Of a DNA stretch of 64,000 nucleotides, positions 1 to 9,182 are shown piece by piece; the stretch's first letter is position 1; each line of letters begins with the position of its first letter. Position numbers and translations under genes: made by a program. The stretch is from positions 1 through 64,000 of the forward strand of contig NZ_JAGGJY010000001.1 of the NCBI RefSeq assembly GCF_017873245.1, given 5' to 3'. The notes beneath the pieces are model-generated. The model did not search any database. It saw only the letters and a list, made by a program, of their open reading frames with translations, and had not been told where the DNA came from. Source of the stretch: Clostridium tertium (GTDB taxonomy: Bacteria; Bacillota; Clostridia; Clostridiales; Clostridiaceae).

Positions 1-249
1 TTCCTAGCATTAGCAGCATTAATATTTGGACAATGGAAACCACTTGGAATATTAGGAGCAACATTCTTCTTTGGATTTGCTTCAACAATAGCTAATGTAT
101 CTCAAGCGATACCATCGTTAGCAGCAATACCTGGTGTATTATTAAAGATTTTCCCATATGTGGTAACTTTAATAGCATTAGTTTTATTCTCTAAATCATC
201 ACAAGCACCAAAGGCATCTGGGGAACCATTTGACGCTGGTAAGAGATAA
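1..249 (+). CDS. Nucleoside ABC transporter permease, C-terminal part
   Basis: Only the last 82 residues are present; the frame is open from base 1 to a TAA at 247-249. Hydrophobic segments and the C-terminal wording (GQWKPLGILGA, then a final membrane helix and a polar tail ending GEPFDAGKR) match the second permease (YufQ/NupQ type) of BMP-family nucleoside importers. This family normally sits last in an operon of lipoprotein, ATPase and two permeases, which would lie upstream of the window. A strong terminator follows immediately. The family call is by remembered similarity of a fragment. Confidence 0.7.
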   Translation, partial: FLALAALIFGQWKPLGILGATFFFGFASTIANVSQAIPSLAAIPGVLLKIFPYVVTLIALVLFSKSSQAPKASGEPFDAGKR

Positions 250-255
250 TATATT

Positions 256-290
256 AAAGGTAAAAAGTTAGTAACTTTTTACCTTTTTTC
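256..290 (+). terminator. Rho-independent terminator after the permease
   Basis: A 14-bp perfect stem (arms about 257-270 and 272-285) with a one-base centre runs into a T-rich tail. It closes the nucleoside transporter operon. Confidence 0.85.
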
Positions 291-299
291 TTTTTTATA

Positions 300-550
300 A
301 TATATGTAACAAATTAGGATAATTATAAATCTTACTATATTAATGAAATGAAAAAACAATTTTTTTATAGATAAGTAAAATGTTATTTTGATTATTTATT
401 ATATATTAAATCTACAAATCATATAATTTAATAAGAAAAAAAGAGTGGATATAGTTTTGAAAACAATTTATAAGGAGGAGAGATAGAGAAAAAAACAATT
501 TTTTTATTTAGTTGGGAATTATATTATTATTTATAAGGAGGATGTCTTTT
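300..550 (+). other. Leader of the PTS gene with a repeated A6-7CAAT7 motif
   Basis: This non-coding stretch holds two copies of a near-palindromic motif, AAAAAACAATTTTTTT, at 351-366 and 489-505. The second lies about 45 bases before the PTS start. They could be operator sites for a sugar-responsive regulator, but runs of A and T are common in this genome. I see no terminator hairpin or known riboswitch here. Confidence 0.35.
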
Positions 551-1915
551 ATGACAAATCAAGAGATTGCAAAGCAATTAATCGAATTAATTGGAGGAAA
601 AGACAATATAAAATCAGTTAATAATTGTATGACACGTTGCAGATTAGAACTTGAAGATACTGAAATGGTGGATATAGCAAAAATTAAGAAATCTGAAGGG
701 GCTTTAGGGGCAGTTATATCAAATGGACAAGTACAGGTCATATATGGACCAGGAAAGGCATCTAAGGTAGCGGAAGAAGTAAGGAAAATTGTTGGAATAT
801 CAATGTTAATTGGTGATGAGGCTGTGAAAGCTACAAAAGCTAATTTAAAGAGCAAAAATAATACACCTGTAAAAAATGCTTTAAGAAAATTAGGAAATAT
901 ATTTATTCCTTTGATTCCTTTATTCGTGGCATGTGGACTTGTTCTAGCTGTGAATAATATATGCAATGTTCAATTTGGAGATTCATATAAGGCGACATCA
1001 GCAGGTCAAATTATAGGATTAATAGGAAACGGAGTGTTTTCAATATTATCTATACTAGTTGGAGTAAATGCAGCTAAAGAATTTGGTTCACAAATGCCAA
1101 TGATGGGTGGAGTCTTAGGTGGAATACTATCATCCTCGGCTTTAGCTAATATAACTTTATTTGGAAAAGCTTTAACTCCAGGTAGAGGCGGAATTATTTC
1201 TGTTATATTAGTTGTATTATTATCTGTATTTATTGAAAAAGCTTGTAGAAAATTTGTTCCAGATGTATTAGATTTATTTATAACTCCTTTGATAACTTTG
1301 ACATTATCTGTTTTAGCGGCACTATTTATTTTACAACCAGTAGGTGGATTTATTTCAGATGGAATTGGGTTCATAGTAGCTCAAACAATTTCTTCTGATA
1401 ATACTATAGTTTCTGTTCTTTCAGGAGCAGTTTCAGGGGCATTATTCTTACCATTAGTTATGACAGGAATGCATCAAGCATTAACACCTATACATGCTGA
1501 CTTAATAGCAAATGCAGGATATACAGTGCTATTACCTATACTTGCAACTGCTGGTATGGCACAGGTTGGTGCAACTATTGCTGTAGTGGTTAAAACTAAA
1601 AATCAAAGATTAAGGAAAACAGCTCATAATGGATTGATTCCAGGATTTCTAGGAATAGGAGAACCTTTAATTTATGGTGTTACTTTACCTTTAGGTAAGC
1701 CGTTTTTAGGAGCGTGCTTAGGCGCTGGAGTTGGAGGGGCTGTAATGGCATTTTTAAAAGTTGGTTCTGTAGCAATAGGGGTTTCAGGTTTACCTTTAGC
1801 GTTATTAATAGCAGATGGGAAAATGTTAGTATTCTTAATAGGAGTATTAGTTTCTTATGTTGCGGGATATTTCTTTACAGCATTATTAGGTTTTGATGAT
1901 CCTATAGATGAATAA
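551..1915 (+). CDS. PTS transporter subunit IIBC, glucose/sucrose superfamily (MurNAc-like candidate)
   Basis: The 454-residue membrane protein imports and phosphorylates a sugar at the expense of phosphoenolpyruvate. Residues 1-85 form a IIB domain with the phospho-cysteine motif NNCMTRCR (Cys26). The rest is a IIC domain with about ten membrane helices and the GIGEPLIYG signature. No IIA domain is fused, so a shared IIA must supply phosphate. The start is the ATG at 551, nine bases after AGGAGG; an in-frame TTG at 512 lacks such a site. The arrangement resembles MurP (N-acetylmuramate) or sucrose carriers; no MurQ or hydrolase lies beside it, so the substrate is open. It stands alone with its own terminator. 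Confidence 0.8.
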   Translation: MTNQEIAKQLIELIGGKDNIKSVNNCMTRCRLELEDTEMVDIAKIKKSEGALGAVISNGQVQVIYGPGKASKVAEEVRKIVGISMLIGDEAVKATKANLKSKNNTPVKNALRKLGNIFIPLIPLFVACGLVLAVNNICNVQFGDSYKATSAGQIIGLIGNGVFSILSILVGVNAAKEFGSQMPMMGGVLGGILSSSALANITLFGKALTPGRGGIISVILVVLLSVFIEKACRKFVPDVLDLFITPLITLTLSVLAALFILQPVGGFISDGIGFIVAQTISSDNTIVSVLSGAVSGALFLPLVMTGMHQALTPIHADLIANAGYTVLLPILATAGMAQVGATIAVVVKTKNQRLRKTAHNGLIPGFLGIGEPLIYGVTLPLGKPFLGACLGAGVGGAVMAFLKVGSVAIGVSGLPLALLIADGKMLVFLIGVLVSYVAGYFFTALLGFDDPIDE

Positions 1916-1930
1916 ATAAGTTTAGTCTTA

Positions 1931-1970
1931 AACTCATTCTACATATATATAAGTAGAATGAGTTTTTTCT
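1931..1970 (+). terminator. Terminator after the PTS gene
   Basis: A 12-bp perfect stem (1931-1942 with 1953-1964) is followed by a T run. Confidence 0.85.
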
Positions 1971-2061
1971 TGAAAATTATAACTAGTAATAGTAAAAAAA
2001 TAGATTAATTAGTATAATGGATATATTAGCAATAAGCAAATTAAATAAGGGAGGAATTAAG

Positions 2062-3363
2062 ATGAAAAAAGTCAAAATTGCTTTAATGGGGCTAGGCAAT
2101 GTTGGACGTGGAGTTTGGATGATATTAAATTCAAACAAAGAAGAAATTATGAAAAGATCAGGCTATGAAGTAGATGTAGCAAAAATACTAGTTAGAGATT
2201 TGGAAAAAGATAGATATGTAGATGTACCTAAAGAACTTCTAACAACAGACTTTAATGAAATTATTAATGATGATTCAATTAAAATTGTAGTAGAAGTAAT
2301 GGGAGGAATTGAACCAGCTAGAGAATATATACTAGAATCTATGAAAAGAAAAAAGCATATTGTTACTGCAAATAAAATGCTTTTAGCTACTGGTGGGGAT
2401 GAACTTTTTGAAAAAGCTGATAGTGAAGGTGTTATGTTTAACTATGAAGCTAGTGTTGCAGGCGGAATTCCAATAATAAATGGGATAAATGAGAGTTTAA
2501 CAGCTAATAAAGTAGAAAAGTTATATGGAGTAATAAATGGAACAACTAATTATATATTAACAAAGATGGAATTTGATAATTTAAGCTTTGATGAGGCTTT
2601 ATATCAGGCTCAAGAAATGGGATATGCTGAAGCAGATCCAACTTCAGATATTGAAGGGTTTGATTCTCAATATAAATTAGCTATATTATCTTCTCTTGCT
2701 TTTGGAACTAAAATAAAAGTCGAAAATGTATATAGGGAAGGAATAACAAAGATTGAATCAATAGATATACAATACGCTAGAGAATTTAAAAAGGTAATAA
2801 AATTATTGGCTATAGTTAAAGAAAATGATGGAAGACTTGAACTAAGGGTGCATCCAACGATGATACCACAAAATCATCCATTAGCTAATGTTTATGATTC
2901 TTTTAATGCAGTTTTTATAAAAGGAAATGCTGTAGGAGATTTAATGTTTTATGGTAGAGGTGCTGGAGACTTACCAACAGGAAGTGCAGTGGTATCAGAT
3001 ATAGTGTCAATATTAAGAAGTAATATTGATATAGATAACCTAAATCCAGTAGTTAAAAATAATTTATGGGATAAAGAAATAGGTAGTATAAGAGATATAA
3101 CAAGTAAATATTATATAAGACTAACAGTGGAAGATAGACCTGGTGTTCTTGGTGAAATTACTTCAGTCTTTGGTGGGATGAATGTCAGTTTACTTTCAGT
3201 TATACAAAAAGGAATAGATAATGATAAGGAAAATAAGGTAACTTTAGTTTTAGTTACACATTATACTAAGGAAGAAAATATTATTGAATCTATAGATAGT
3301 ATATGCAAGTTAAATTCTGTGTATAAGATTAATAATTTAATAAGAATAGAAGAGTTTAATTAA
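2062..3363 (+). CDS. hom: Homoserine dehydrogenase
   Basis: The enzyme reduces aspartate semialdehyde to homoserine with NAD(P)H, the branch point to threonine and methionine. The 433-residue protein begins with a Rossmann motif (GLGNVG, residues 10-15), has the central catalytic region (KMLLATGG, NGTTNYILTKM, GYAEADPTSDIEG) and ends with an ACT domain (from about residue 350) that usually gives threonine feedback. ATG 2062 follows GGGAGGAAT; an in-frame start 45 bases upstream has no ribosome site. It is monocistronic here. MetA, which acylates its product, lies near 24.7 kb. Confidence 0.95.
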   Translation: MKKVKIALMGLGNVGRGVWMILNSNKEEIMKRSGYEVDVAKILVRDLEKDRYVDVPKELLTTDFNEIINDDSIKIVVEVMGGIEPAREYILESMKRKKHIVTANKMLLATGGDELFEKADSEGVMFNYEASVAGGIPIINGINESLTANKVEKLYGVINGTTNYILTKMEFDNLSFDEALYQAQEMGYAEADPTSDIEGFDSQYKLAILSSLAFGTKIKVENVYREGITKIESIDIQYAREFKKVIKLLAIVKENDGRLELRVHPTMIPQNHPLANVYDSFNAVFIKGNAVGDLMFYGRGAGDLPTGSAVVSDIVSILRSNIDIDNLNPVVKNNLWDKEIGSIRDITSKYYIRLTVEDRPGVLGEITSVFGGMNVSLLSVIQKGIDNDKENKVTLVLVTHYTKEENIIESIDSICKLNSVYKINNLIRIEEFN

Positions 3364-3377
3364 TAATTATAGAATTT

Positions 3378-3430
3378 AGGAGAGAAAATATATTAGCTAA
3401 TATGTTTTATAATCTCCTTTATTTTTTTAT
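3378..3430 (+). terminator. Terminator after hom
   Basis: An interrupted hairpin (AGGAGA with TCTCCT, plus an inner A/T-rich stem centred on AGCT) precedes a T-rich run. Confidence 0.65.
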
Positions 3431-3525
3431 TTATAAATAGTTAATAATTACTTTTACATAATAAGTTGTATAGAGATAATTTAAGGATTATAATAGTAGA
3501 AAATAATAAAATAAGAGGTAAACAT

Positions 3526-3840
3526 ATGAGTAAGATAAAATCAATTAATAATGAGCAAGCTCAAAATTTAATTAAAGATAACAAAGAATTATTAATATTA
3601 GATGTAAGAAGGCCGAATGAGGTTAAAGAGTCAAAAATAACAAACTCTATAAATATACCTTTAGATGAATTAGAGTGGGAACTAGAGGAGATAGAAGAAT
3701 ATAAAGAAAAGGCTATTTTAGTTTATTGCAAGGTAGGGATGAGAAGTAGCGTTGCTTGTTCTATATTAGAAGAAGAAGGATTTAGTAATTTATATAATTT
3801 AAGAGGTGGAATTTTAGATTATACAGGTGAATTAGAGTAG
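3526..3840 (+). CDS. Single-domain rhodanese-like sulfurtransferase
   Basis: This is a 104-residue cytoplasmic rhodanese domain, the size of GlpE/PspE-type proteins. The active-site loop CKVGMRS places the persulfide-carrying cysteine at residue 68, and the DVRRPNE motif near residue 26 is the usual CH2A-like signature. It moves sulfane sulfur between donors and acceptors; the physiological partner is unknown. The ATG at 3526 follows AAGAGGT; an in-frame TTG at 3466 would add 20 residues with no ribosome site. Neighbours are unrelated. Confidence 0.9.
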   Translation: MSKIKSINNEQAQNLIKDNKELLILDVRRPNEVKESKITNSINIPLDELEWELEEIEEYKEKAILVYCKVGMRSSVACSILEEEGFSNLYNLRGGILDYTGELE

Positions 3841-3985
3841 TATAATAGCATTAATAATGATAGCATACATATTATCATAAAAAAATAATAAGAAATTTTC
3901 ATTTAAATTAAATACTTATATAAAAATGAATACTTATATGGTATAATATATAATGTAATTGTTAATAATTAATAATGTAAAAGCA

Positions 3986-4014
3986 TTGACACAATAAAAA
4001 AAGAATGATAAAAT
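3986..4014 (+). promoter_or_regulatory. Consensus sigma-A promoter of the infC operon
   Basis: TTGACA (3986-3991), a 17-base spacer, and TAAAAT (4009-4014). The transcript would begin just before the structured leader. Confidence 0.85.
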
Positions 4015-4020
4015 GATAAC

Positions 4021-4160
4021 ATATTTAAGAAGAAACTGCCGTTTCTCACCTTACGGCTATGCTTAGTAGGGTAATATAGTTTTGTAATAATTGCTAGTTA
4101 TTTTAACTAGTTTTTTATAAGTACTAGAGGGCGGCAAAATATGTCCTCTATTTTTGTTGT
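4021..4160 (+). promoter_or_regulatory. Ribosomal protein L20-type leader
   Basis: The untranslated leader before infC-rpmI-rplT holds pairable GCCG/CGGC blocks (4038-4055), a TAGTTATTTTAACTA hairpin (about 4094-4108) and a terminal AGAGG...CCTCT hairpin (4125-4148) followed by T residues, an attenuator layout. In Firmicutes, L20 binds such leaders to repress its own operon (the Rfam L20 leader family). The identification rests on position and pairings; I could not run a covariance model. Confidence 0.75.
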
Positions 4161-4192
4161 GTTTATATTTAAAATTTTGGAGGTGACCTGGT

Positions 4193-4705
4193 ATAAGTAA
4201 GGATTTTACTTGTAATGAAAATATAAGAGTTAAGGAAGTTAGAGTGATTGATTCAGAAGGGAATCAATTAGGTGTACTTCAAACAAAAGAAGCTCAAAGA
4301 ATTGCTGATGAGAAAGAATTAGATTTAGTTATGATTTCTCCAAATGCTAATCCACCAGTATGTAGAATAATGGATTTAGGTAAGTATATTTATGAGCAAT
4401 CAAAGAAAGAAAAAGAAGCTAAGAAAAAGCAAAAGATAACTACTCTTAAAGAAATAAGATGTAGTCTTACTATTGAAGAAAATGATATTGCAATAAAAGC
4501 TAAAAATGCTAAAAAGTTTTTATTAGACGGGGATAAAGTTAAAATCACTGTTAGATTTAAAGGAAGAGAAGCACAATTAGGCCATATTGGACAAAAAATA
4601 TTAGATAACTTTGTTTCTAAATTAGAAGACGTTTGTGTTGTTGAAAAGCCTGCTAAGCATGAAGGTAGAAATATGACAATGGTTTTAGGCCCTAAAAAAG
4701 CGTAA
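4193..4705 (+). CDS. infC: Translation initiation factor IF-3, AUA start
   Basis: IF-3 binds the 30S subunit and checks initiator tRNA and start codon. The 170-residue product carries the conserved N-terminal domain ([16 protein letters not shown]), linker and C-terminal domain. The frame upstream is open only back to a TGA at 4184-4186, and holds no ATG, GTG or TTG before GTG 4244, which would delete the conserved first 17 residues. ATA at 4193 sits six bases after GGAGGTGA, so AUA is the likely start. Non-AUG starts on infC are known (AUU in E. coli) and give autoregulation, because IF-3 rejects them. First gene of the infC-rpmI-rplT operon. Confidence 0.9.
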   Translation: MSKDFTCNENIRVKEVRVIDSEGNQLGVLQTKEAQRIADEKELDLVMISPNANPPVCRIMDLGKYIYEQSKKEKEAKKKQKITTLKEIRCSLTIEENDIAIKAKNAKKFLLDGDKVKITVRFKGREAQLGHIGQKILDNFVSKLEDVCVVEKPAKHEGRNMTMVLGPKKA

Positions 4706-4725
4706 CTTGAGAGGAGATAAGTATC

Positions 4726-4923
4726 ATGCCAAAAATGAAAACCCACAGAGGTGCAGCAAAGAGATTTAAGAAAACTGGAACTGGGAAATTAAAAAGAGCT
4801 AAGGCTTTTAAGAGTCATATATTAACAAAGAAAAGTTCTAAGAGAAAGAGAAACTTAAGAAAAACTTCTTATGTTTCAACTACTCAAGAAAAAGCAATGA
4901 AGAAATTATTACCATACCTATAA
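4726..4923 (+). CDS. rpmI: 50S ribosomal protein L35
   Basis: A 65-residue basic protein beginning [20 protein letters not shown], the standard start of bacterial L35. It is the middle gene of infC-rpmI-rplT, 20 bases after infC, with a GAGAGGAG ribosome site. It is part of the large subunit and under the L20 leader. Confidence 0.97.
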   Translation: MPKMKTHRGAAKRFKKTGTGKLKRAKAFKSHILTKKSSKRKRNLRKTSYVSTTQEKAMKKLLPYL

Positions 4924-4949
4924 TATAGAGGTTTTTAGGAGGATTAAAC

Positions 4950-5306
4950 ATGGCTAGAGTTAAAAGAGCGGTAAATGCTCGTAAGAATCATAAAAAAGTA
5001 TTAAAGCTTGCAAAAGGTTACTATGGTGGAAAAAGCAGATTATTCAAAACTGCTAATGAATCAGTAATAAGAGCTTTAAGAAATGCTTATGTTGGAAGAA
5101 GATTAAAGAAAAGAGATTTTAGAAGACTTTGGATAGCAAGAATTAATGCTGCTTCAAGAATGAATGGACTTTCATATTCAAGATTCATGAACGGACTTAA
5201 ATTAGCTGGAATTGATATGAACAGAAAGATGTTATCAGAAATAGCTATAAACGATCCAAAAGCATTTGCAGATTTAGTAGAATTAGCAAAAAGCTCAATT
5301 AAGTAG
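4950..5306 (+). CDS. rplT: 50S ribosomal protein L20
   Basis: A 118-residue basic protein ([19 protein letters not shown], then the [12 protein letters not shown] region), full family length. L20 is needed for early 50S assembly and is the repressor that acts on the operon leader upstream. The ribosome site is TTAGGAGGATT. It is the last gene of the operon, followed by a near-ideal terminator. Confidence 0.97.
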   Translation: MARVKRAVNARKNHKKVLKLAKGYYGGKSRLFKTANESVIRALRNAYVGRRLKKRDFRRLWIARINAASRMNGLSYSRFMNGLKLAGIDMNRKMLSEIAINDPKAFADLVELAKSSIK

Positions 5307-5321
5307 TTTATACTATTAAAA

Positions 5322-5357
5322 AACACCTTAAAATGAAAATTTTAAGGTGTTTTTTTA
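5322..5357 (+). terminator. Terminator of the infC operon
   Basis: A 13-bp perfect stem (5322-5334 with 5339-5351) capped by a GAAA tetraloop and followed by seven T residues. Confidence 0.95.
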
Positions 5358-5528
5358 TTATAGTGTAGATCTTTATTAATTTAAATAAATCAAAATAGAA
5401 AAATTAGTAATTATATAAAAGTAAATTTGCATTATAAAATTAAATGAGAAAGTATAATTAACAAAAATTGAAGATTAGTTATATAATAATTATAAGATTT
5501 ACAAAGTTTTTAAAAAGAGGGGATCAAA

Positions 5529-6428
5529 ATGAAAATGGGGTTGGTATTGTCTGGAGGAGGAGGAAAAGGAGCATATGAACTTGGAGTTTGGAAGGCGTTA
5601 AAGGAACTTAAAATTGATAAGTACATAGAAGTATTTTCTGGTACATCAATTGGAGCTTTTAATGCAGTATTGTTTGCGCAAAATAATATGAAAGATGCAG
5701 AAGCACTATGGGAGGAAGTAACTATAGATAAGCTTATTCCTATTAGTAAATTTGAATTATTTAAAAAAGGGATCGGGCTTATACTTGGTGGAAAAAATCT
5801 AAATATAGCAAAAAAGTATATGAGTCAAAAGATAGAAGAAGGTGCAGTTTCAAAAGATGGAGCTAAAGAAATAGTGAATAAGTATTTAGATATAAGCTTA
5901 ATTAAAAAGAACAGCAAGATTTGTTACGCAGCCTGTACTGAATTAGCAGATTTTAAAGTTAAATATTTTAAAATAAATGATTTTAATGATGAAATAGGAA
6001 AAGAAATTGTGATAGCATCAGCATCGTTACCTCTAATATATGAGCCAAGTGAGTTGTTTGGATGTAAATATATAGATGGAGGTATAAGTGATAATACGCC
6101 TATACAGCCCGTATATGGGGAAGGATGTGATATTATAATTGTTGTGTTATTGTCAAGGGAAGCAAGAATTGATAGATCATTATATCCAAATGCAAAAATT
6201 ATAGAAATATATCCAAGAAATTTAAATGAAAGTGTTATAAATGGAACTTTAAATTTAGATGAAGCAGCAAAAAGAAATAGAATAAAAGAAGGATATGAAA
6301 ATACGATTGCACTTTTGGAGCCTATAATGGAAATGGCGGAGTTTAAGAGTAAAATAGAAGAGGAGAAAAATTTTCCAAAGCTATTTAAACTATATAGTTT
6401 TCTAAAAAGCCTATGTAAATCTAATTAA
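5529..6428 (+). CDS. Patatin-like phospholipase
   Basis: A 299-residue protein with the full patatin fold: oxyanion motif GGGGKG (residues 9-14), nucleophile elbow GTSIG with Ser40, and the second catalytic element DGG with Asp183. It is predicted to hydrolyse acyl esters of lipids. There is no signal peptide, so it resembles cytoplasmic RssA/YchK-type members. The ATG at 5529 follows AGAGGGGA; a second ATG two codons in is possible. It stands alone and shares a bidirectional terminator with the next, convergent gene. Confidence 0.92.
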   Translation: MKMGLVLSGGGGKGAYELGVWKALKELKIDKYIEVFSGTSIGAFNAVLFAQNNMKDAEALWEEVTIDKLIPISKFELFKKGIGLILGGKNLNIAKKYMSQKIEEGAVSKDGAKEIVNKYLDISLIKKNSKICYAACTELADFKVKYFKINDFNDEIGKEIVIASASLPLIYEPSELFGCKYIDGGISDNTPIQPVYGEGCDIIIVVLLSREARIDRSLYPNAKIIEIYPRNLNESVINGTLNLDEAAKRNRIKEGYENTIALLEPIMEMAEFKSKIEEEKNFPKLFKLYSFLKSLCKSN

Positions 6429-6456
6429 GATGATAATATTAATATAAGTGATAACT

Positions 6457-6488
6457 AAAAAAACTGAGATTATAACTCTCAGTTTTTT
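6457..6488. terminator. Bidirectional terminator between convergent genes
   Basis: A hairpin of AAAAAACTGAGA with TCTCAGTTTTTT (6457-6469 and 6477-6488) serves both the patatin gene and the minus-strand gene that ends at 6487. Confidence 0.85.
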
Positions 6489-7041
6489 AGTACATTAAAT
6501 TTGGATATTTACTATGGTATTCATAGGCTAGTCCTTCATATACAAATTCTTTATGGTTTATATCTAATAAATCACTTGGTTTTGTAAGACCAGGAATTTT
6601 ATCAGAGTCATAAATATTACTTTTAATTAGAAGATGTGATATGAATTCAGAACAAAAATAATGATGATCTCTTTTAATAGGTTTTTGAAGAGCAACACCT
6701 ATTAATCCTAATAAACTATATTTATATTTTTTTTGTTCTTTTAAGAAGCTCTCTAATTCTTTTTTTAATAGATTATATTGGTCATTATCTACACTAATTT
6801 TATAAATAACACATCTACTATTTTGAAATCTTTTATAAACACCATCCTGTAAGTTTTCTTCAACTAAGCCTCCTATAAAAGGAATTAGAGGAAAAACCCT
6901 TCCAAATGAATACATTTTTTTAAATGAATTATCAAAGCTCAAGGAAACATGTACATATGGATCTTTTGTATAAAAATTAATACATCTAGCAAGTAGTGTT
7001 CCAGTATTTGAAAACACTAAATAAATATCTTTATTTTTCAT
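6487..7041 (-). CDS. Permuted papain-like (YiiX/NlpC-P60-like) hydrolase
   Basis: A 184-residue protein without a signal peptide. A His31 in YVHVSLS comes before a Cys130 in HHYFCSEF. That His-before-Cys order is the mark of permuted papain-like enzymes (YiiX and relatives), which cleave amide or ester bonds. The substrate is unknown. ATG 7041 lies about ten bases after the GGGGGAT-like block. The short hydrophobic frame just upstream (7038-7241) starts at a TTG without a ribosome site and is probably not a gene. No partner genes are adjacent. Confidence 0.65.
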   Translation of the reverse strand: MKNKDIYLVFSNTGTLLARCINFYTKDPYVHVSLSFDNSFKKMYSFGRVFPLIPFIGGLVEENLQDGVYKRFQNSRCVIYKISVDNDQYNLLKKELESFLKEQKKYKYSLLGLIGVALQKPIKRDHHYFCSEFISHLLIKSNIYDSDKIPGLTKPSDLLDINHKEFVYEGLAYEYHSKYPNLMY

Positions 7042-7367
7042 TTTGTAAAATCATCCCCCGAATAAATAAATATAAAATAATAAGTAAAATAAAAACATAA
7101 AATAAATACATTAAATAAATTATATAGTATAAAACTTAATTTATCCTTAAGAAAACCTAAAAATATATAAATTTTATTAAAATTATTAATAAATAATAAA
7201 CTTAAAATTAAAAAAATGTTAATAAAATTGAAAGATAGCAATTATGATACAATAAATATAAATAATTTCTAGTAAAATAATATAAACTAGAAATATATTT
7301 AAGGATAAGTTATTATAATTTACAAATGGGATTTTTACAATAGGTATTTAATACGAGAGGTGATTAT

Positions 7368-9125
7368 TTGAAAAAGAATGCAATGCAAAGAGAGTTTAAG
7401 AAGCTAAAATCACAAATTAATCAAATAGAGGAAATAGCACATAACTCAAAAGTAGGTGCTTTAATTGAACAAGAATCTTCTTTAAGAAAAAAGATAAGAC
7501 AGCTTAAGGATATGGAAAATGAAGGCTTGAAGGATTTTTCAAGTATAAATGAAAGATATGAGGAACTTTTAGAGTATATATCTAAAAGATTATTAGATGA
7601 TTACAATAAAAAGAATAATACAGATTTTGACTTTTATCAAGTAATAAGAGGGAATTATAATAGCTTCATAAATTCAGGATTCATGTCGGTATTAACAAGG
7701 CAGCATATTCCTAAGTTAATTTCTAAGGAATTTGAAGAAAACTTTCCAGATAACCCTAAAGATGAATATAGATTAGCAAGAAATATTAATAGAAAGATAT
7801 ATATACATTTAGGTGAAACAAATACTGGGAAAACTTATACAGCAATGGAAAGATTAAAAGTAGCAAAAAATGGAGTTTATTTATCTCCTCTTAGAATTCT
7901 TGCATTAGAGAACTATGAAAAATTAAATAATAGTGGAGTTATATGCAATTTGCTAACTGGAGAGGAAGAAATATTAAAAGAAGGGGCTACGCATACATCT
8001 TGTACAATAGAAAAGGCAGATTTAAAAAAAGAATATGATATAGCCATAATAGATGAAATTCAAATGATAGATGATTCACAAAGAGGGGCTGCTTGGACAA
8101 GAGCTTTGCTTGGACTTAGATGTAATGAAATTCATATTTGTGGTGCATTAAATGCAAAAAGAGTAGTAGAAAAGATAATAGAAGATTGTAATGATGGTTA
8201 TGAATTTAAAGAATATAAGAGGAGTATTCCATTAGAAGTCCAAGAAAGTAATTTTAATTATAACTATGCAGAAGAAGGAGATGCAATAGTAGTATTTTCT
8301 AAGAAGAAAGTATTACAAATAGCAGAGCAGTATTCTGATATGGGAATAAAAGCTAGTATAATCTATGGAGATTTACCTCCAGAAGTAAGAAGAAAACAAT
8401 ATGATATGTTTATTAATAAAGAAAATAAAGTTCTTATAACAACAGATGCTATAGGAATGGGCGTGAATTTACCTATAAAAAGAATAGTATTCTTAGATAT
8501 ACAAAAATTTGATGGTGAGGAAATTAGATATCTTACTTCACAAGAAGTAAAGCAAGTTGCTGGTAGAGCAGGAAGAAAAGGAATTTATGAAGTTGGTTAT
8601 GTTGCTACTGTAAGAGATAATCAAAAGTTTATAAAAGAAAAGCTTGAAGAGAAAGATAAAATAATAAAGGCAGCAGTTTTAGGTCCATCAGATGCTATTT
8701 TAAATATTAAAAATCTGCCATTAAATGAAAAATTGGCTTTATGGGCAACAAGGGAAGACTCAATAGATTATTATAGAAAAATGGATATAAATGAATATTT
8801 AATTATATTAGATAGTATTAAAAAATATAAATTAAAAGAAGAAATACAATGGGAGTTATTAAAAATACCATTTGATATATCAAAAGATGAGCTTATGAAT
8901 ACATTCTTAGATTATGTTGAGGAATTATTTGTACTGAAGAATAAAGTAATAAGTAGACCTCAATGTTTTAAGGGAAACTTAGATGAACTCGAATGCTATT
9001 ATCAAAGGATAAATATGTATTATTCATTTTGTAAAGTGTTTAATTTGGAATTTGATTTTAAATGGATTCATGATGAAAGACTTAAGGTAAGTGAAGATAT
9101 TAATGAAATATTGATAAGAATTTAA
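7368..9125 (+). CDS. Suv3-like DExH-box RNA helicase
   Basis: The 585-residue protein has the motor of Suv3-family helicases: Walker A GETNTGKT (149-156), Walker B DEIQ (229-232), the RGAAWTRALLGL and EIHICGA blocks typical of Suv3, and motif VI QVAGRAGRKG near residue 400. Residues 1-60 are charged and probably helical. Suv3 unwinds RNA in mitochondrial degradosomes; bacterial relatives presumably act in RNA decay, but the partner nuclease is not encoded here. The start is TTG 7368, six bases after GAGAGGTGA. A terminator follows. Confidence 0.88.
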   Translation: MKKNAMQREFKKLKSQINQIEEIAHNSKVGALIEQESSLRKKIRQLKDMENEGLKDFSSINERYEELLEYISKRLLDDYNKKNNTDFDFYQVIRGNYNSFINSGFMSVLTRQHIPKLISKEFEENFPDNPKDEYRLARNINRKIYIHLGETNTGKTYTAMERLKVAKNGVYLSPLRILALENYEKLNNSGVICNLLTGEEEILKEGATHTSCTIEKADLKKEYDIAIIDEIQMIDDSQRGAAWTRALLGLRCNEIHICGALNAKRVVEKIIEDCNDGYEFKEYKRSIPLEVQESNFNYNYAEEGDAIVVFSKKKVLQIAEQYSDMGIKASIIYGDLPPEVRRKQYDMFINKENKVLITTDAIGMGVNLPIKRIVFLDIQKFDGEEIRYLTSQEVKQVAGRAGRKGIYEVGYVATVRDNQKFIKEKLEEKDKIIKAAVLGPSDAILNIKNLPLNEKLALWATREDSIDYYRKMDINEYLIILDSIKKYKLKEEIQWELLKIPFDISKDELMNTFLDYVEELFVLKNKVISRPQCFKGNLDELECYYQRINMYYSFCKVFNLEFDFKWIHDERLKVSEDINEILIRI

Positions 9126-9128
9126 GAG

Positions 9129-9175
9129 AAAAGAAGATAGTTGAATTTTAATTTTTCATCTATCTTCTTTTCATT
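9129..9175. terminator. Terminator between convergent helicase and MATE genes
   Basis: A 12-bp stem (9129-9140 with 9160-9171) with a 19-base loop and T-rich flank; the A-rich left side lets it work in both directions. Confidence 0.75.
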
Positions 9176-9182
9176 TTTAAAA

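Noticed and set aside
1714-1896. 60-codon alternative frame inside the PTS gene
   Set aside because: It lies fully inside a well-supported gene in another frame.
7038-7241. 67-codon minus-strand hydrophobic frame overlapping the start of the papain-like gene
   Set aside because: It starts at TTG without a ribosome site and its composition is that of A/T-only intergenic DNA.
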